From the NCBI RefSeq assembly GCF_047948215.1, contig NC_134456.1, positions 85,514,515 to 85,578,514 on the forward strand: a stretch of DNA of 64,000 bases, read 5' to 3'. Source of the DNA: Lycorma delicatula. Its lineage: Eukaryota; Arthropoda; Insecta; Hemiptera; Fulgoridae. Within the stretch, counting starts at the first letter, position 1, and each line of letters starts with the position of its first letter. The notes beneath the pieces were generated by a model. That model searched no databases, was not told the origin of the DNA, and saw only the letters and a program-made list of their open reading frames with translations. The translations under genes and the position numbers were made by a program. Positions 1-13,000 of the stretch are shown here, piece by piece.

Positions 1-177
1 AAACAAAACCTAATCAACTTAAATTATAAACGAAAATCTGGTTAAGTGGATACCGGAGATGTAGTATTTTTTGGCAATAGTGCCACACTAAGAAAATTGT
101 ATAATTGAAAATAATAAAGAAATTATAACAAAAACGTTTCAAGGAATATATCTGATAAATACAAATAATAGTAAAAT

Positions 178-220
<43 letters not shown>

Positions 221-1320
221 GAAAACCGCAGGCATCAAACATTTTTAGGTATTAACGATTAGAATTATCTGTAAATTTAGATTTAGAAAACATTAATTTG
301 AATAATTTATCAATTGTCAAAAATACTGTAACAAATGAAATACCTGTATGGATTTTATTATTGTATTTAATTTTAATAATTACTATTATTATTTATGTAT
401 TTTATTATAAAATATTGATAAATGGAACACTTGAATTGTTAATCAACATCCCCCGGATGTTTTGTTTGGAGTTGGAGGAGTTACGTCGTAGTATTTAACT
501 AAACAAACATTATTTAGTGCATGTGTTCCTTATTTATCACTGAATTCTTAATAATCTATTATTTCTTAGAATTATTATTATAGTTGAAGTGTTTGTCTTA
601 ATTATTAATTCTATTTAGTTCTCTCAGTAGCACCAGTTCGTTAACATGTGTAATTAACGTCCTAAAATGTTAGCCTGTAGTACTCAACCGGTGAACATGT
701 TAACTTCTTTTATTACTGTTATTAAGAACGCTAAAAAAAATTATACAACTAATATTTAATAACATAGTTGAAAGTATATCAATTATGTTAATTATTATTG
801 TAAATAAAACAAATTGTTTTTTAAAATCAAAATTCGTTAAATCAAGAATTTAACTTACATATATAATATATAACATATATATATATATATATATATATTA
901 TTATTTCCTTTTTTTATTAATATAGTGGATAATGTGATTTAAAAAAATTTCATACATTATGTATAAATTAGTAAATATATGTTATATATCTTAAATTTTA
1001 AAGTATAGGAAATTAAAAAATTATTCTTAACGATTAAAAAAAACTCGAATAAGTAAAACAAAAATAATGTTTTGTAGGTGAAAAAAACAATCATTTTTTA
1101 TATGTAATTGTAACTTTATCTGTAAACTGAAATTTTCTTTAAAAATTATCAAAAACTACTCTACTGGTAATAATGAGACACAATTAAGAAAAGCTTTTCC
1201 TTGTTTTATCATCTGTATAGAATTGTGACCTACGTTTTTTATCAGCTACTTCTATTTGGGGTCGGACCTGGTTTAGTGAGAAACAAAGCCACAAGGAAAA
1301 TCAGGGGAAATTCATCAACT
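1..1320. other. AT-rich upstream DNA, no gene seen
   Basis: Very AT-rich, with (AT)n tracts at about 179-217 and 868-899. An open frame at 298-498 would give a hydrophobic 66-residue peptide, but it has no recognisable family and the base composition is low-complexity. Confidence 0.5.
179..217. repeat. (AT)n microsatellite
   Basis: About 38 bases of uninterrupted AT dinucleotide repeats. It creates an artefactual Tyr-Ile open frame on the minus strand. Confidence 0.95.
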
Positions 1321-1321
1321 T

Positions 1322-1693
1322 TTTTTTCCTCTTTAGCCTCCGGGAATCACCGTCAGATATTACTTCAGAGGATGAATAAATATGATATATATGAGTGTAA
1401 GTGAACTGTAGTCTTGTTCCGTCTCAGGTCGACCATTTCTGAGATGTGTGGTTAAATGAAACCCAACCACCAAAGAACACCAGTATCCACGATCTAGTAT
1501 TCAAATCCGTATAAAAGTAACGGATTTGAGTACTAGGTCGTAGATACCGGTGATCTTTGGAGGTTGGGTTTCAATTAACTACACATCTCAGAAATGGTTT
1601 GACCTGTGACTGTACCAGACTATACTTCACTTACACTCATATATATCATCCTCTGAAGCAATACCTGACTGTGTTTCCCGGAGGGAGAATTCA
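1322..1693. repeat. Head-to-head inverted pair of SINE-A 3' portions
   Basis: 1322-1509 is the 3' part of SINE family A in minus orientation (tail near CCTGTTTAGCCTCCGG, then TTACTTCAGAGGATGAAT). 1521-1693 is the same part in plus orientation (GGTTGGGTTTCAATTAAC to CATCCTCTGAAGCAATACC). The halves meet through an 11-base spacer, and both lack the tRNA-like head. The result is a snap-back hairpin with arms of about 180 bases. Confidence 0.85.
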
Positions 1694-1892
1694 CCGCTGT
1701 TCTTTCGTCTTCTTTGCATGGATAATTCTCACCACCATCTTCGACACTGAATGCCAGCCCGTTCGTTCTACAGCATAGTCCCCATGATGTAAACGGTGGT
1801 AAGTATGCCGAATTATCTCAGACACGCTTCCTTGTGCTGCAAAAACGAGGTTTATTTGAATACGGTGTGTTATGAGGTATCTTCCTTTTTGG

Positions 1893-1922
1893 AATAATCA
1901 CACTCGTCGGAGAGTGATTATT
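1893..1922. repeat. Short hairpin
   Basis: Two 13-base arms (AATAATCACACTC and its near complement) with a GTCG loop and one mismatch. Confidence 0.7.
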
Positions 1923-2159
1923 ATAGAAAAACTGATGTAACCGAAGTAACTTGAAGTAACTGTGACCGGTTAGAGATTGGGTTAACTCTAATCCCAGTAT
2001 CCTGTTTGGGGTCCTACCATCTCCGGAGTTTCAGGATCAGTCTATAAGTCTATCTGCCCTTCATCAGCTGATCCTATCTCTCCTAACAACTGCGAACAAG
2101 CAATGTCCCGACTCCGATTTATTTACCTCTCAGCAATCGCCTACCTCTTCCAAACGAAA

Positions 2160-2280
2160 AGTACATCCTGACTCCTGAACATAGACGAAGACATCCTCCA
2201 TGTGGAAGTTTCGGCCGACACACCACCCACTAGGTACTTAGCCCTTATGGGCTTTACCGGAGGTCATCTCCAGCCGTCTG
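2160..2280 (+). repeat. GC-rich repeat family C, copy 1
   Basis: Contains ACATCCTGACTCCTGAACAT, a GAAGACATCC segment, then GCCCTTATGGGCTTTACCGG. The same ordered blocks recur at 12440-12550, at 12776-12895 and, inverted, at 47735-47850. No open frame is shared, so it looks like an untranslated or regulatory part of a transposon, class unknown. Confidence 0.6.
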
Positions 2281-2299
2281 ATTTGGGACATTCGAGCTT

Positions 2300-2680
2300 G
2301 GTGAGAGAGGAAACATGCCAAATATGATTTCTTTCATACGCTGTTTTTGGCGGGATACGGGGTTATAAGGCGTACCTTTATAGGTTTGCCCTGGACCACT
2401 CGGACTGTTGTCCGGTCTGTGACGACGAGGAGGAAATGGTGCACCTTGTTTTCATTTCTCGTGTGCGATTTGAGCCTGCTCGATGGCGTATTTTGGATGT
2501 ACTGGACCGGGAGGATATGTTCACACCGGAGGAACTCCAGCGCTTCATTCTAATGGGAGAACAGCAGGGGACGGCAATAACAAGATTCAATAAGTACACA
2601 ATGGAAGAGCTAAGAGATGCAGAAGAAGCCCGAAGAAGAAGTCGGAGGGTGCCGGGACGGACAGGCTCGCCGTGAGGGGC
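2300..2680 (+). pseudogene. R1-like LINE, C-terminal zinc-knuckle fragment
   Basis: After one frameshift near 2360 the + strand encodes LLAGYG then YRFALDHSDCCPVCDDEEEM. This is followed by VHLVFISRVRFEPARWRILD and a charged tail (EEARRRSRRVPGRTGSP) ending at 2675. The Cys-x2-Cys then His spacing followed by F-x(n)-R is the C-terminal domain of R1-like reverse transcriptases. The upstream reverse transcriptase is missing. Confidence 0.7.
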
Positions 2681-2986
2681 TCCTGAGCGTCTGTGGGTTA
2701 CCTTGGTGCAGTAAAGCCGTGGGCACTCTGTTTCTGGTGCTCGATGGCGTTCTTGTTGCTACAGAAGACAGTTAGTTACCACTTGGTAGGTACTGGGCTG
2801 TGAGTTCGGTGTTGTGAGTATTTTTGTGTGATGTGTCTGTGACTTTTTTACTCTTGGTGTTGGTTATTATGGTTAGGTGAGTTACATTGCGTAAGTGTAT
2901 GTTACCATGAGTGTCCACAGTATGAAAAAAAATCCTGTGTTACGTGTGTTTTTTCCTTGTTGTGGTGTGTGAATGATTTGTTACTC

Positions 2987-3024
2987 CTTGTGTTGGTGTT
3001 ATCCTTGGATAACACCAACACAAG
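2987..3024. repeat. Perfect palindrome, 18-base arms
   Basis: CTTGTGTTGGTGTTATCC is followed by TT and then its exact complement. No mismatch in 18 pairs and only two central bases. Confidence 0.95.
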
Positions 3025-3189
3025 TGTTATGCATGAGTGTGTGTTTGGATAATTCAGTTGTGATTTCGTGACCGATTGTGTATGCGGGCGTTTTCCCCCT
3101 TCCTGAAGTAATACTGAAAAGCGATTCCTAGAAGGGGCGGAAACCCAGGGGTGGAGGTATATTCGGTAGTGCGCAGGAACACATACGCA

Positions 3190-3870
3190 GTTAATAACAT
3201 CTTGCGGAACCTGCTAGGGAGTCTGACACTGCTTCGGCGCCTGTAGACGGGGTTCCTCCACCTCTATAACAAAAAAAAACATACCAAAAGAGAGTCAGAC
3301 CTGTGCACCGGTTTGAGAATTGTCCGGGCTCTTCCGTTTTCAGCGCGACAGACCAAGCTGGTGTTCCGTACATCTCTTTCGAGAGCACCATCCTTGGTTT
3401 TGTGATAAACTCTTCGCTTTGATGAGCGGGAATCTCCCACAATATTAATCATTATCCGATCGATGGTGGCTGAATTTTTTTCAGCCTTCTGAGACACCTC
3501 GGTCAAGCGCCTCAGAAACGTGGCGTTTTTGTCTATCCATACTCCGAGGTACGTTATCGTAAAAAAGAGTTGACGACCGTTTTTTTAGATCCTAAAGAGC
3601 TTCCGTTTTCACCTAGTCTTATGGTGTTATATCACACCACAAGTCTACCAATTCACCAAAAAACAGATGTCGCCTTGGTAAACTACAGACCTTAATATCT
3701 TGGATTACTGGGAGACATCCCCCGCCCGCGGTGTTAAAAACTGATCGTTTTTCTCATCCAAATTTACTTTGCTGATGGGAAGAGGGGTGTGGGTTACTGT
3801 GCAGGAATCTGATGTAGCGAGGTCGATTAAAAAGTTATCCATTAACTGAAAACTGTTTTCTGGCCTCAGT
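3190..3870 (-). pseudogene. R1-like LINE reverse transcriptase thumb fragment
   Basis: Minus-strand frames from about 3575 down read ITYLGVWIDKNATFLRRLTE, VSQKAEKNSATIDRIMINIV and RSSKRRVYHK. The YLGVWIDKN motif and the following heptad-like helix are the thumb region after the YADD core in R1-clade LINEs. Stops and frameshifts break it. Palm and endonuclease are absent. It lies opposite in strand to the C-terminal fragment at 2300-2680, so the two are not one element in simple order. Confidence 0.65.
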
Positions 3871-4213
3871 TGAATACAAAATAACAGCCTTTACTTACTC
3901 AGGTTAGAATTATTATTCTACTCTGAGAAAAATTAATTCTAGTAAAAATTAATATTTAATGAAGAATTAAAAATTAATTTAAATTAAATAATAAAAAGAA
4001 CCGGTCCTTCTGATTTTTAATTCTGAAACATCCAGCTTCAAAATTACTCAAACATAACGGACGATAGTACATATCGGCAAATAGATGTTTGGTTAATAAC
4101 TGTAAGGTGATATGATGTTCAATAAATAAATTATGTAAGGTGATCGAAATTTAGTTTATTTTCAGATTTTATTTCTAAATTGAAATATAATTTTTTCATT
4201 TCAGGGTAGCAGA

Positions 4214-4376
4214 ATGTTCGTCGGAGGCGGTCTGGACAGTACAGATCAATTCCTGGACGGCTACGTTGGTAGCTCAAGCTCCAGCAGCACTGAACTCTTC
4301 CTGTACGACGAAGATTCCAGTCATTCAGATTGTTCAACTGCATATTCATACGGTAGCGATCAGGATAGTTCTTCAG
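4214..4376 (+). CDS. Fer1: Fer1 coding exon 1
   Basis: Encodes residues 1-54 plus the first base of codon 55. A pyrimidine-rich tract and AG at 4203-4204 place the exon start at 4205, so nine bases precede the ATG. Those nine bases are in frame without a stop, so a more upstream start in another exon cannot be excluded, although the protein beginning resembles that of insect Fer1. The peptide is rich in Ser, Asp and Glu, with [11 protein letters not shown] near the start and [11 protein letters not shown] further on. The donor is CAG|GTAGGT at 4377, with phase 1. Confidence 0.9.
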
Positions 4377-7300
4377 GTAGGTTTTTATTAAATTTATTAA
4401 TTACACAATAAAAATAATAAAATAAATATATTTTATAATCCTTTAGTTGGATAAATTAAACTTTAAAAACAAATAATAAAATTTTACTCTTAACATATAA
4501 ATTTAATCTTATCATACAAAAAACAAAAACAAATTTTCCGTAATAATGTAACATACGAGGTATGTTCAGAAGTTACAAGAATTTTTGTTTTTTGGAAAGA
4601 ATATTATTTATTTGCCTACATTAATGTTATCCCCTTCAAAATAGACCCCATTAGATATTATACACTTATGCCAGCGCTTTTTCCAATTCCCAAAACACTT
4701 CTGGAACTCGATGTTTGGAATAGTGATTAGGTCTTTCAGCTATTTGCTTTTAATCTCGTCTATGCTTGTAAAACGACGGCCCTTTAAAATTCTCTTTATT
4801 CTTGGGAACAGAAAAAAGTCACACATGGCCGTGACTGGCGAATATGGTGGCTGGGGTATCATTACAATGTTGTTTTTGGCTAAAAATTGATGAACAAGCA
4901 ATGAAGTGTGAGCATGCGCATTATCACGGTCCAAAAGCCATGAATTGTTTCGCCATAAATCCGGTCGTTTTTTTTGGATTATCTGAACTTGTACTTGTAG
5001 GTAATACTCCTTATTGATCGTTTGACCTTGTGGCAAGAACTCATAATGCACTATACCGTTAAAATCGAAAAATACGGTGAGCATAACCTTCAGATTCGAC
5101 CGTACTTGTCAAGCTTTTTTGGTCTTTGTGATCCAGAATGCCTCCACAGGGACGATTGAGCCTTAGTTTCGACATCACACCCGTAAACCCATCTTTCAAA
5201 ACCTGTTATGACATGTTTCAGTAGTTCTGCATCGTTGTTGACTTCATTTAGCGACTCCTGAGCAACTTCCATTCGCCGCTGTTTTTGTTCGAAATTCAAC
5301 AATTTTGGAACAAATTTTGCTGTGAAACGTTTCATATCCAAAACATCCAAAAAAAATTTATGGCATGAGCCAATTGATGAGCCAACATCATCAACGACTT
5401 TTCTGATTCTGATTCGGCGATTATTCATAATCATTTCTTTCACTTTTTTCACGTTTTCATAGGTTTTTGATGTGCTGGGGTGTCCTGGGCGCTCGTCATC
5501 TTCAACGTCTTCACGACCTTCTCGGAAAAGCTTATAAAACTCGTAAACCCTTGCTTTAGTCATAGCAGACTCACCAAAAGTAATATTTAACATTTTTAAA
5601 ACATTGCTACCCTTTATTTCATTCTTATAGCAAAATTTGATACAAATTCTCCGATCCATTATTTATACAAATAAAAAATCGCCGATCGTACCAAAACACG
5701 TGTAATCCATTCAATGGGGCTAAAAATGTGCAGATACTTTTCAGACATGTTTACCGATACAACAACGAAAAAATCCCGAGAATCGGACTAATACAACCCG
5801 CGAAATTTCAAAATTCTCGTTGCTTTTTGAAACACCTCGTATATTTTAAATGTATTTATTATTTCTTTACAATTATAACTGTTAAAAATATTTAGCAAAC
5901 TATTTTTGAATTTGCTGTATTAAATTAAAAAAATCTTAGAAATAAAAAAAAAAACAATATGGATATGATTCTTGAAAAGAAAATAACTGATATTATTAAC
6001 TATTTTAAAGGAATTTTTAACTAATTTTTTAAGATTGGTACAGTCATTTACCCTTACAACTTAACATATAGAAATATTTACGTATTATCACAGGTCTTTC
6101 TTAAAAAAATATAATAAATAAATAACATATATACTTACTACCTCCGTCGCAGCTTCACCCGTGCTATATTGATACACCTAACCGCATTTCCCGACACGAT
6201 TAGGGGACATTTGCCCAGTCGGGCACTGCCCCCTGGACCCCTCTGGGTTCATTAAACTCATTCCTATGAGGATAATGATAAAAAAAAATTAAAGCTTGTT
6301 CAATTTATAAAAACTATCAGAGTTTTGTAATTTCTTCAGACCAATAGTTTGGTCAGCATACGTTCCACTAACTGATTTCAGTCACAAAAATGTAAAAAAA
6401 AATTATTTGTTTACTCCTTAAAATAATAAAATTCAAAAAACTCGAAAATACTATTTAGATATTTAAATGAACAATATTTGCAAGCTCAAATCAAGTGAAT
6501 ATCTCATTTAGTTTAGTCGGAAATAAGAAAATTTGTTATCATAATTCGAAAATGTTTTACCTTTTTGTTCACTCCTTTCAAAATTGAATTTGCAAAACAT
6601 CTAGAAAGTGGTTTTTAGGAGTTCACATGAAGATTACACACGCCAAAAAACAACTTTATATTTTCATTTATTACTGAGAAATTAAAAATAAAATAAATTT
6701 CATTGTTACTTCACTTAATTCTTTAAACTAGAAATTAAAAAATTATTTTTCATAGTATGTACTTAAATTCTAAGAAGATCGTCTATACAAATTTTCATAC
6801 ATATCTTCAATAGTTTATGCCTGGAGTTGATTATATATATATTAATTATATTATTATCACTTACGACATATTTATATATATATATATATATAGACTAGCT
6901 TCCCTCCCCCCACCGACAAGGCTTCGCCCGAGCTATTTGGTTACTTGCATTTCTTTTCGGGGTCGGGGGGGGGATATTTAGCCGGTAATGGCTCTGTTCG
7001 CTTCCTCCATCCCGTGTAGACAGAAGGCTCTACCTCTTGGACTCCGCTGTGTTCATTAAACTCATGCTTGTAAGAACAGTAATGATAAATAAAAATTAAA
7101 ACCTATTCATTTTTTTAAAAAAATATCAGTGTACTATAATTTCTTCAGAGCAACACTTTGGTCAGTACAGGACCCGAAACTTCGAGTGATCTAAGAACGT
7201 GGGTTTCAAAACTGTCGGTTACCATCTTAAACAGATTAGTTATAACTGTGTACCCATACTTTGTACGGGTAAAAATTTATTTTGAGCCGGTTCTTAGCGT

Positions 7301-8356
7301 TACCAAATAAACACCAAAAGGAGGTAGCGGTACTTCGTTTCTCATTTTTAAAATAAAATTTTAATTACGTTTACTTTATATTTTTTAGTCAAGTAACCGG
7401 AGAAAGATGCAGCCAGTCGCCTCGCACATACTGCAACAGTGGCTGTGTAGATTGAGCAGCCGCGTCGTACACCATCGCACCCCTTAAAAATTGCAATTTA
7501 AAAAACCCAAAAATAATTTTTAGATATTTATCTGTCACTTATCGGGTTGGTGTAGTGATGAACACGTCTTCCCAAATCAACTGATTTGGAAGTCGAGAAT
7601 TCCAGCGTTCAAGTCCTACTAAAATCAGTTATTTTTATACGGATTTGAATACTAGATCGTGGATACCGGTGTTCTTTGGTGGTTGGGTTTCAATTAACCA
7701 TACATCACAGGAATGATCGAACTGAGACTGTACAAGACTATACTTCATTTACACTCATACATATCACCCTCATTTATCCCCTGAAGTATTACCTGAACGG
7801 TAATCACCGGAGGGTAAACAGGAAAAAGAAGATATCTATCAGAAGAGAATTTTCAAGTCCCTCTTTATTGAATATCTCCTATAGTATAGTCAAATGGGGA
7901 AAATCTGTAATTATTGTTAAATGTTTTTACCTTTTTTTTACCCCTTTCAAGGTTAAATTTAGAAAAATCTAAAAAATTGTTTTTAAATATTTACATGAAT
8001 ATTAAATACACAAAAAATCAAGTTGATATCTTTATTTGTAAATGAGAGATTAAAAAAAAAAAAAAATAGCCCGGTTTAAAAAAAATTCAAAATCCATTTT
8101 AACCCTTTAAACTCGGAATTTAAAAAAAATCCTTTCTTATTGTGCACTTTAAAAAGAACACATATTAGAATTTTCATAAATTTATTTTTGCTTTTTTAAG
8201 TTGTTTTTTAGGTACAGATAAATATATAACGGAAATCAGTTTCAGGAAATATTCTAGGTGTAAAAATAAACGGAAAAGTTTATTCCGGCTAAACAACCCT
8301 TGACCGCGACAGGAAACGCACCATATAGCGCGGATGAAGCCGCGACGGTGATGCTA

Positions 8357-8397
<41 letters not shown>

Positions 8398-10036
8398 CGC
8401 GTGTGTGTGAAATTTCTTCCTTTGTATATGAATACAAAACCTTTTTTCTAAATACATGTAAATATTTAGAAAAAAGAATTATAATGTAACCACATAATAA
8501 TAGTTTATAATTTACACAAGAATGAAAGAGGAAAAAAATTGAAGCGCAGGAAGGAGTCAAGCGTTAGTTGACATGTTTGCTTTTTAAATTATATATGAAA
8601 AAAATCAATAAAGGAGAACTTCTGGGAGTAATAACAATCCAAACACAACAATAAAACTGTTAAGATTTTCTTACAATATTGATAAATTGGTTGAACTAGG
8701 AATGGGTTTCCCCCATTATGAACTGAATTCAGTTTGTTAGTACAGGGAAGTAAAAAACTGACAAAAAAGATGTAATACTTTCCTGGCATCGGTAATTTAT
8801 TCTTATATACTGAAAAAATAAATTAGTATGAAAATAAACCAAAAAAATTTAAAGAAATTAAAAAAATCGATATTTTTATACTTTTATCGGTTTCCCCATC
8901 CCGAATATGCCCTCAAAGTATTTTATGTGTCACTTGCACAACTAATATGCCTAGAAAGACATAAAAAAATTCGGTTAAAAAATATGCAACAAATAAAAAG
9001 ATAACTTTTTCAATTTTTTGGGAAGGAAGAATTTGGGGAAAATCTTTGTTTAAAATAGTAAGATATATTAAATTCACGCATTTACTAAGCTTAATGTAAA
9101 AAGGTGCTACGTTTGCAAAATTTCGAGAAAATTGATTTCAAAAAACTATCTACCCCACTCCCTGGAGATATTGACCCCAAAATTCTATGTACAAATTGTC
9201 CCATACCCACGAGTCTGTTCAAAATTTCATAAAAATCGGTTTATCCAGTCAAGATTTATTAAGCTTCAAACACGTACATACGTACGAATACTTATTTTGT
9301 TTTTTGAGGTCCCAGGGTCATGAAACGTCGAGAAATGAAAAAACCCATACTCATTCTATGACTGATTAACATACTTTCCCTCTTGCAGCATCATTCTAGA
9401 GCTATATCATAATCTTATGAAATAAGTAACAGACAGAATAATGAACAAAAAATTCTGATGTAGACACCACATGACTTCCTTGTACACCTATTAAATTACA
9501 TATACACATTTTTTGCTGCAAACTTCATTTAAACTTATTTCATTTGAAAGTGAAATACCATCCTTCAATTCTTTAATAAAGTGGACAGCTACACAACTGC
9601 ATTGTGTATACTGTGTATTTGTGATGCACCAAATTGCATCACATTTCTTTTGTGGTGCTCGTATAAGCATTTTATATTGGTTTATATATTAATTTTGTTT
9701 CACGCTGCTCAAGTATTTATGTGGTGTAAGTGAGAACGTGTCGGATTCTTGACCAAGCATGCACATATCGGTTCGAATCCGACTTCATATAAATACATAT
9801 ATATATATATTTTTTTTTTAATTTAAATATATTGATTTATTAGTAAATATGTACCTCTGTAAAAAATTGTTGAATTAAAATGAAAAGTACATAAAATTTT
9901 ATTTCACTAATAACTTCTGATTTTTTTCATATTTTTCTTTATTGTTGTTGAAATATTATTTATTGTAAAACTTTTTTACAATAAGAGATTAATAATTATT
10001 AATAAATCAAAATATTTAAATTAAAAAAAAAGTTAT

Positions 10037-10072
<36 letters not shown>

Positions 10073-13000
10073 CTGATAATTAATTTTAAAAGTTCTATCA
10101 TTTAGTTACAATATTAGTAGAGCAGGAAGAAAATATTTAACGGTGTATATTTTTGTATTTTAGAAAATAAAGTAGGAAAAATACATAATTATTATCTCGG
10201 CATTCCATCGAGAAAAACTTTGGTTGGATAAACTTGATGAGAACACTATTACAAAACAGAAAATCATAAAGAAATAGATGTGCATAGAGCCCATACTAAT
10301 TAAAAAAAAAATTATTCCATAAAATTCTACCCTACTAAACGGCATTTGTATGTGTCTGTGTGTGCATACCCCTTAGCTTACCACCGGAATGTACTGATCA
10401 CCAGCAGAAAATTCCGATTCGTTAGTACATGTCTCATGGTGATCAGGTGTATACTTGTTATATTATAAATCGATATATCGATATTTGTGTGAAATATATA
10501 TAAAAGTTTTGGGAAAATTTAGTACTTTTTATCTGATCCGAATTTTCGGAAGAAAATCGCAAATATCTCAAGAACGGTTGGTCCTAGCGCTCTGGAAAAC
10601 TATTTTAACTCCCGAAACAACCTTATCCGCTCCCATTGATCGAGTAATTATATTTTCAAGTGTCCCCGGGACACCGTTCGGAAACTAAGGGGGGTGCGAT
10701 GGGGTGTCACCGTAATATTTTGGCAACAGCCCGTCCGAGTTTCACGATTCAAACGGCGTATGCAGCAGCAGGTCGAGTTCTAACTGTTTAACGCGTCGGG
10801 TACACTCTTGATCGACCGGATCTTGGTTACCCGGAAATTAAATCGTCAGCTCTAAATTTTGATTGCACTCACCCACCGTAAAACCTACTGCTTTGATCTT
10901 TCGCTAAACACGCTCAAACCTGTGCGCTAGCGCAGCAGCTGCAAAGTATAAACTTATGAAGACTAAAAACTAGAAGATAAAGAATACACAAAAAAACATT
11001 TTTTTAAAAAAACATTCTTATATCAAATGCACTAAAAAGTAGAAAATAAAAAAATATGTAAAAAAAAAATTAAAAACACCACTATTAAATTAAACGCACT
11101 AAAAAAGAAAAAAATAATTTTAGAACGGTATGTCAGAACGGGTTTGACAACAAACTTTGAAGGTGACATGTAAGATTATGTGAAAGTCATAGGTTCAAAT
11201 TAAAAATTTGATGTTTTTGCCAATTTTTTCTTATACGTGATGAATTGCCTAAAGAGTTGGGGTGTAAACACGCATAAGAAAAAATTCCCCAAAACATCAA
11301 ATATTTAGTTTGAAGTTGTGACTTTTACATAATCTTATATCACTACCAAAGTTTGTTGTCAAATCCATTCTAAGATACGGTCCTAAAATTATTTTTTACA
11401 TTTTAGTGCGTTTAATTTAATAGTGGTGTTTAAAAAAAAAATTACATATTTTTTATTTATTTCTGTGATCGTTTATCTTCATAAATTAATGAACTATAAT
11501 AAAAAAGTAGGCACTGGAATGTACCGATCACTAGCGGAAATCCCGATTCGTTAGTTTCAATTTCTAGAGTTAAATTTCTAATTTAACTTTCGTTATTGAT
11601 TTGCCTGGCATTTCTCCCGTCACCACCCCATTCAGTCGTCCTGAAGCATAAGACCGAATGTCTGTGACACAAACGGCTACTGAGCTACGATACAGTTTAG
11701 CGACCAGTGTCCTAAATAGTTCCTAAAATAATTAAATAGCTAAATAACTTTCGTTATATCAATTTTCATCAAAAAAAATTTTTGCACAAGCGTTAATCAA
11801 TTCTGGACACCTAATAATTCAATTTCGAGACGCCGCCGGCCAGAGCAACCCGCCTGGAGAGCCTAGCTGCGGAGGCGTGCCTATGGAACGCCCTGTAACA
11901 ATAATAGTTTACGAGTATTTAATTTTTTGGACGTATAATATTTGTTATGGGTAAAACATATATATATTTTTTTTTTTAACAGGCAGTGGAAGAGTTCGTA
12001 CCCGTAGATTGGGTAAGTGTCCTCAACAGCAAATGCAACAACGCCAAGCCGCAAACCTTAGAGAAAGAAGACGAATGCAAAGTATCAACGATGCCTTTGA
12101 GGGCCTTAGAGCTCATATACCTACTCTTCCTTACGAAAAAAGACTATCAAAGGTAATTTAAGTGCGCTAACTTAATTAGGAATTTATTATTATTATTATT
12201 ATTGTTATTAATAATAATATTAAGTTAAATATTAATACTGTTGAAGCTCTTCCGACTGCCTCCAATAGAGGTTGTAATCTAAGAAGCAAGAAGCAGTTTT
12301 GTCTTCATAACATGAAAGAATTATCATTTAACAATCGGACCTGGTTTAAAATCTCTAATGAAATTTTAATTAATCAGTTTAGTTTCAACAAGAGATTAAA
12401 TATAAATTTTTAAACATCAATTATTTATGTAATGTGCTAAGGAATAACATCCCAACCCCGTAGGGGAAGACACCCGCCTTGTGACGCATCCGGTCGCCAC
12501 ATCAAACCCCCGTTCCTAGCCCTGATGGGCTTTAACGGGAAAGCTGACGAATAGCAGTTAAATTTTGACTAATTACTTGTATTAAATAGATGACGGATCA
12601 AATTCTAACTTTCAGTCAGGTTATGATTTTTATGCACGCAACCCAAGATCAAATATATGAAAATCAGTTAACTTAATTCGACAACGCTAACCAAAATGGC
12701 AGGCAGGCATTCAATATTTTTTACAGTTAGTTTCAAAAGTGGAATAAAATATTCCCTAAATAACTGTTCAACAGTGAAATATCCTGACTCCTGTAGAGGA
12801 ATACAATCCCCTTGTGACGGTCTCGATCACCACACCGCCCTCTTCCTTTCTAACCCTGATTGGCTTTACCGGAAATCGTCTTTTAGATCCTCTAAACTTG
12901 ATAACATAACACAGTCATCTGATTGGTCCCTGTCAGGATATAATCCATGCAAGACATTTCCATTGGCGAACGTTTCCATCAGTCTACACAACTTACTATC

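Noticed and set aside
14..238. Minus-strand frame with Tyr-Ile repeats (similar at 8254-8560)
   Set aside because: Translation of (AT)n microsatellites.
298..498. 66-residue hydrophobic open frame
   Set aside because: AT-rich low-complexity sequence, membrane-like only because of Ile/Leu/Tyr codons; no family, splice or context support.
7676..7972. 98-residue open frame
   Set aside because: Lies in the SINE-A body and runs into family F; similar chance frames appear over other SINE copies.
9760..9800. B-box-like GGTTCGAATCC as part of a tRNA
   Set aside because: No A box or cloverleaf upstream; the word recurs inside foldback family G.
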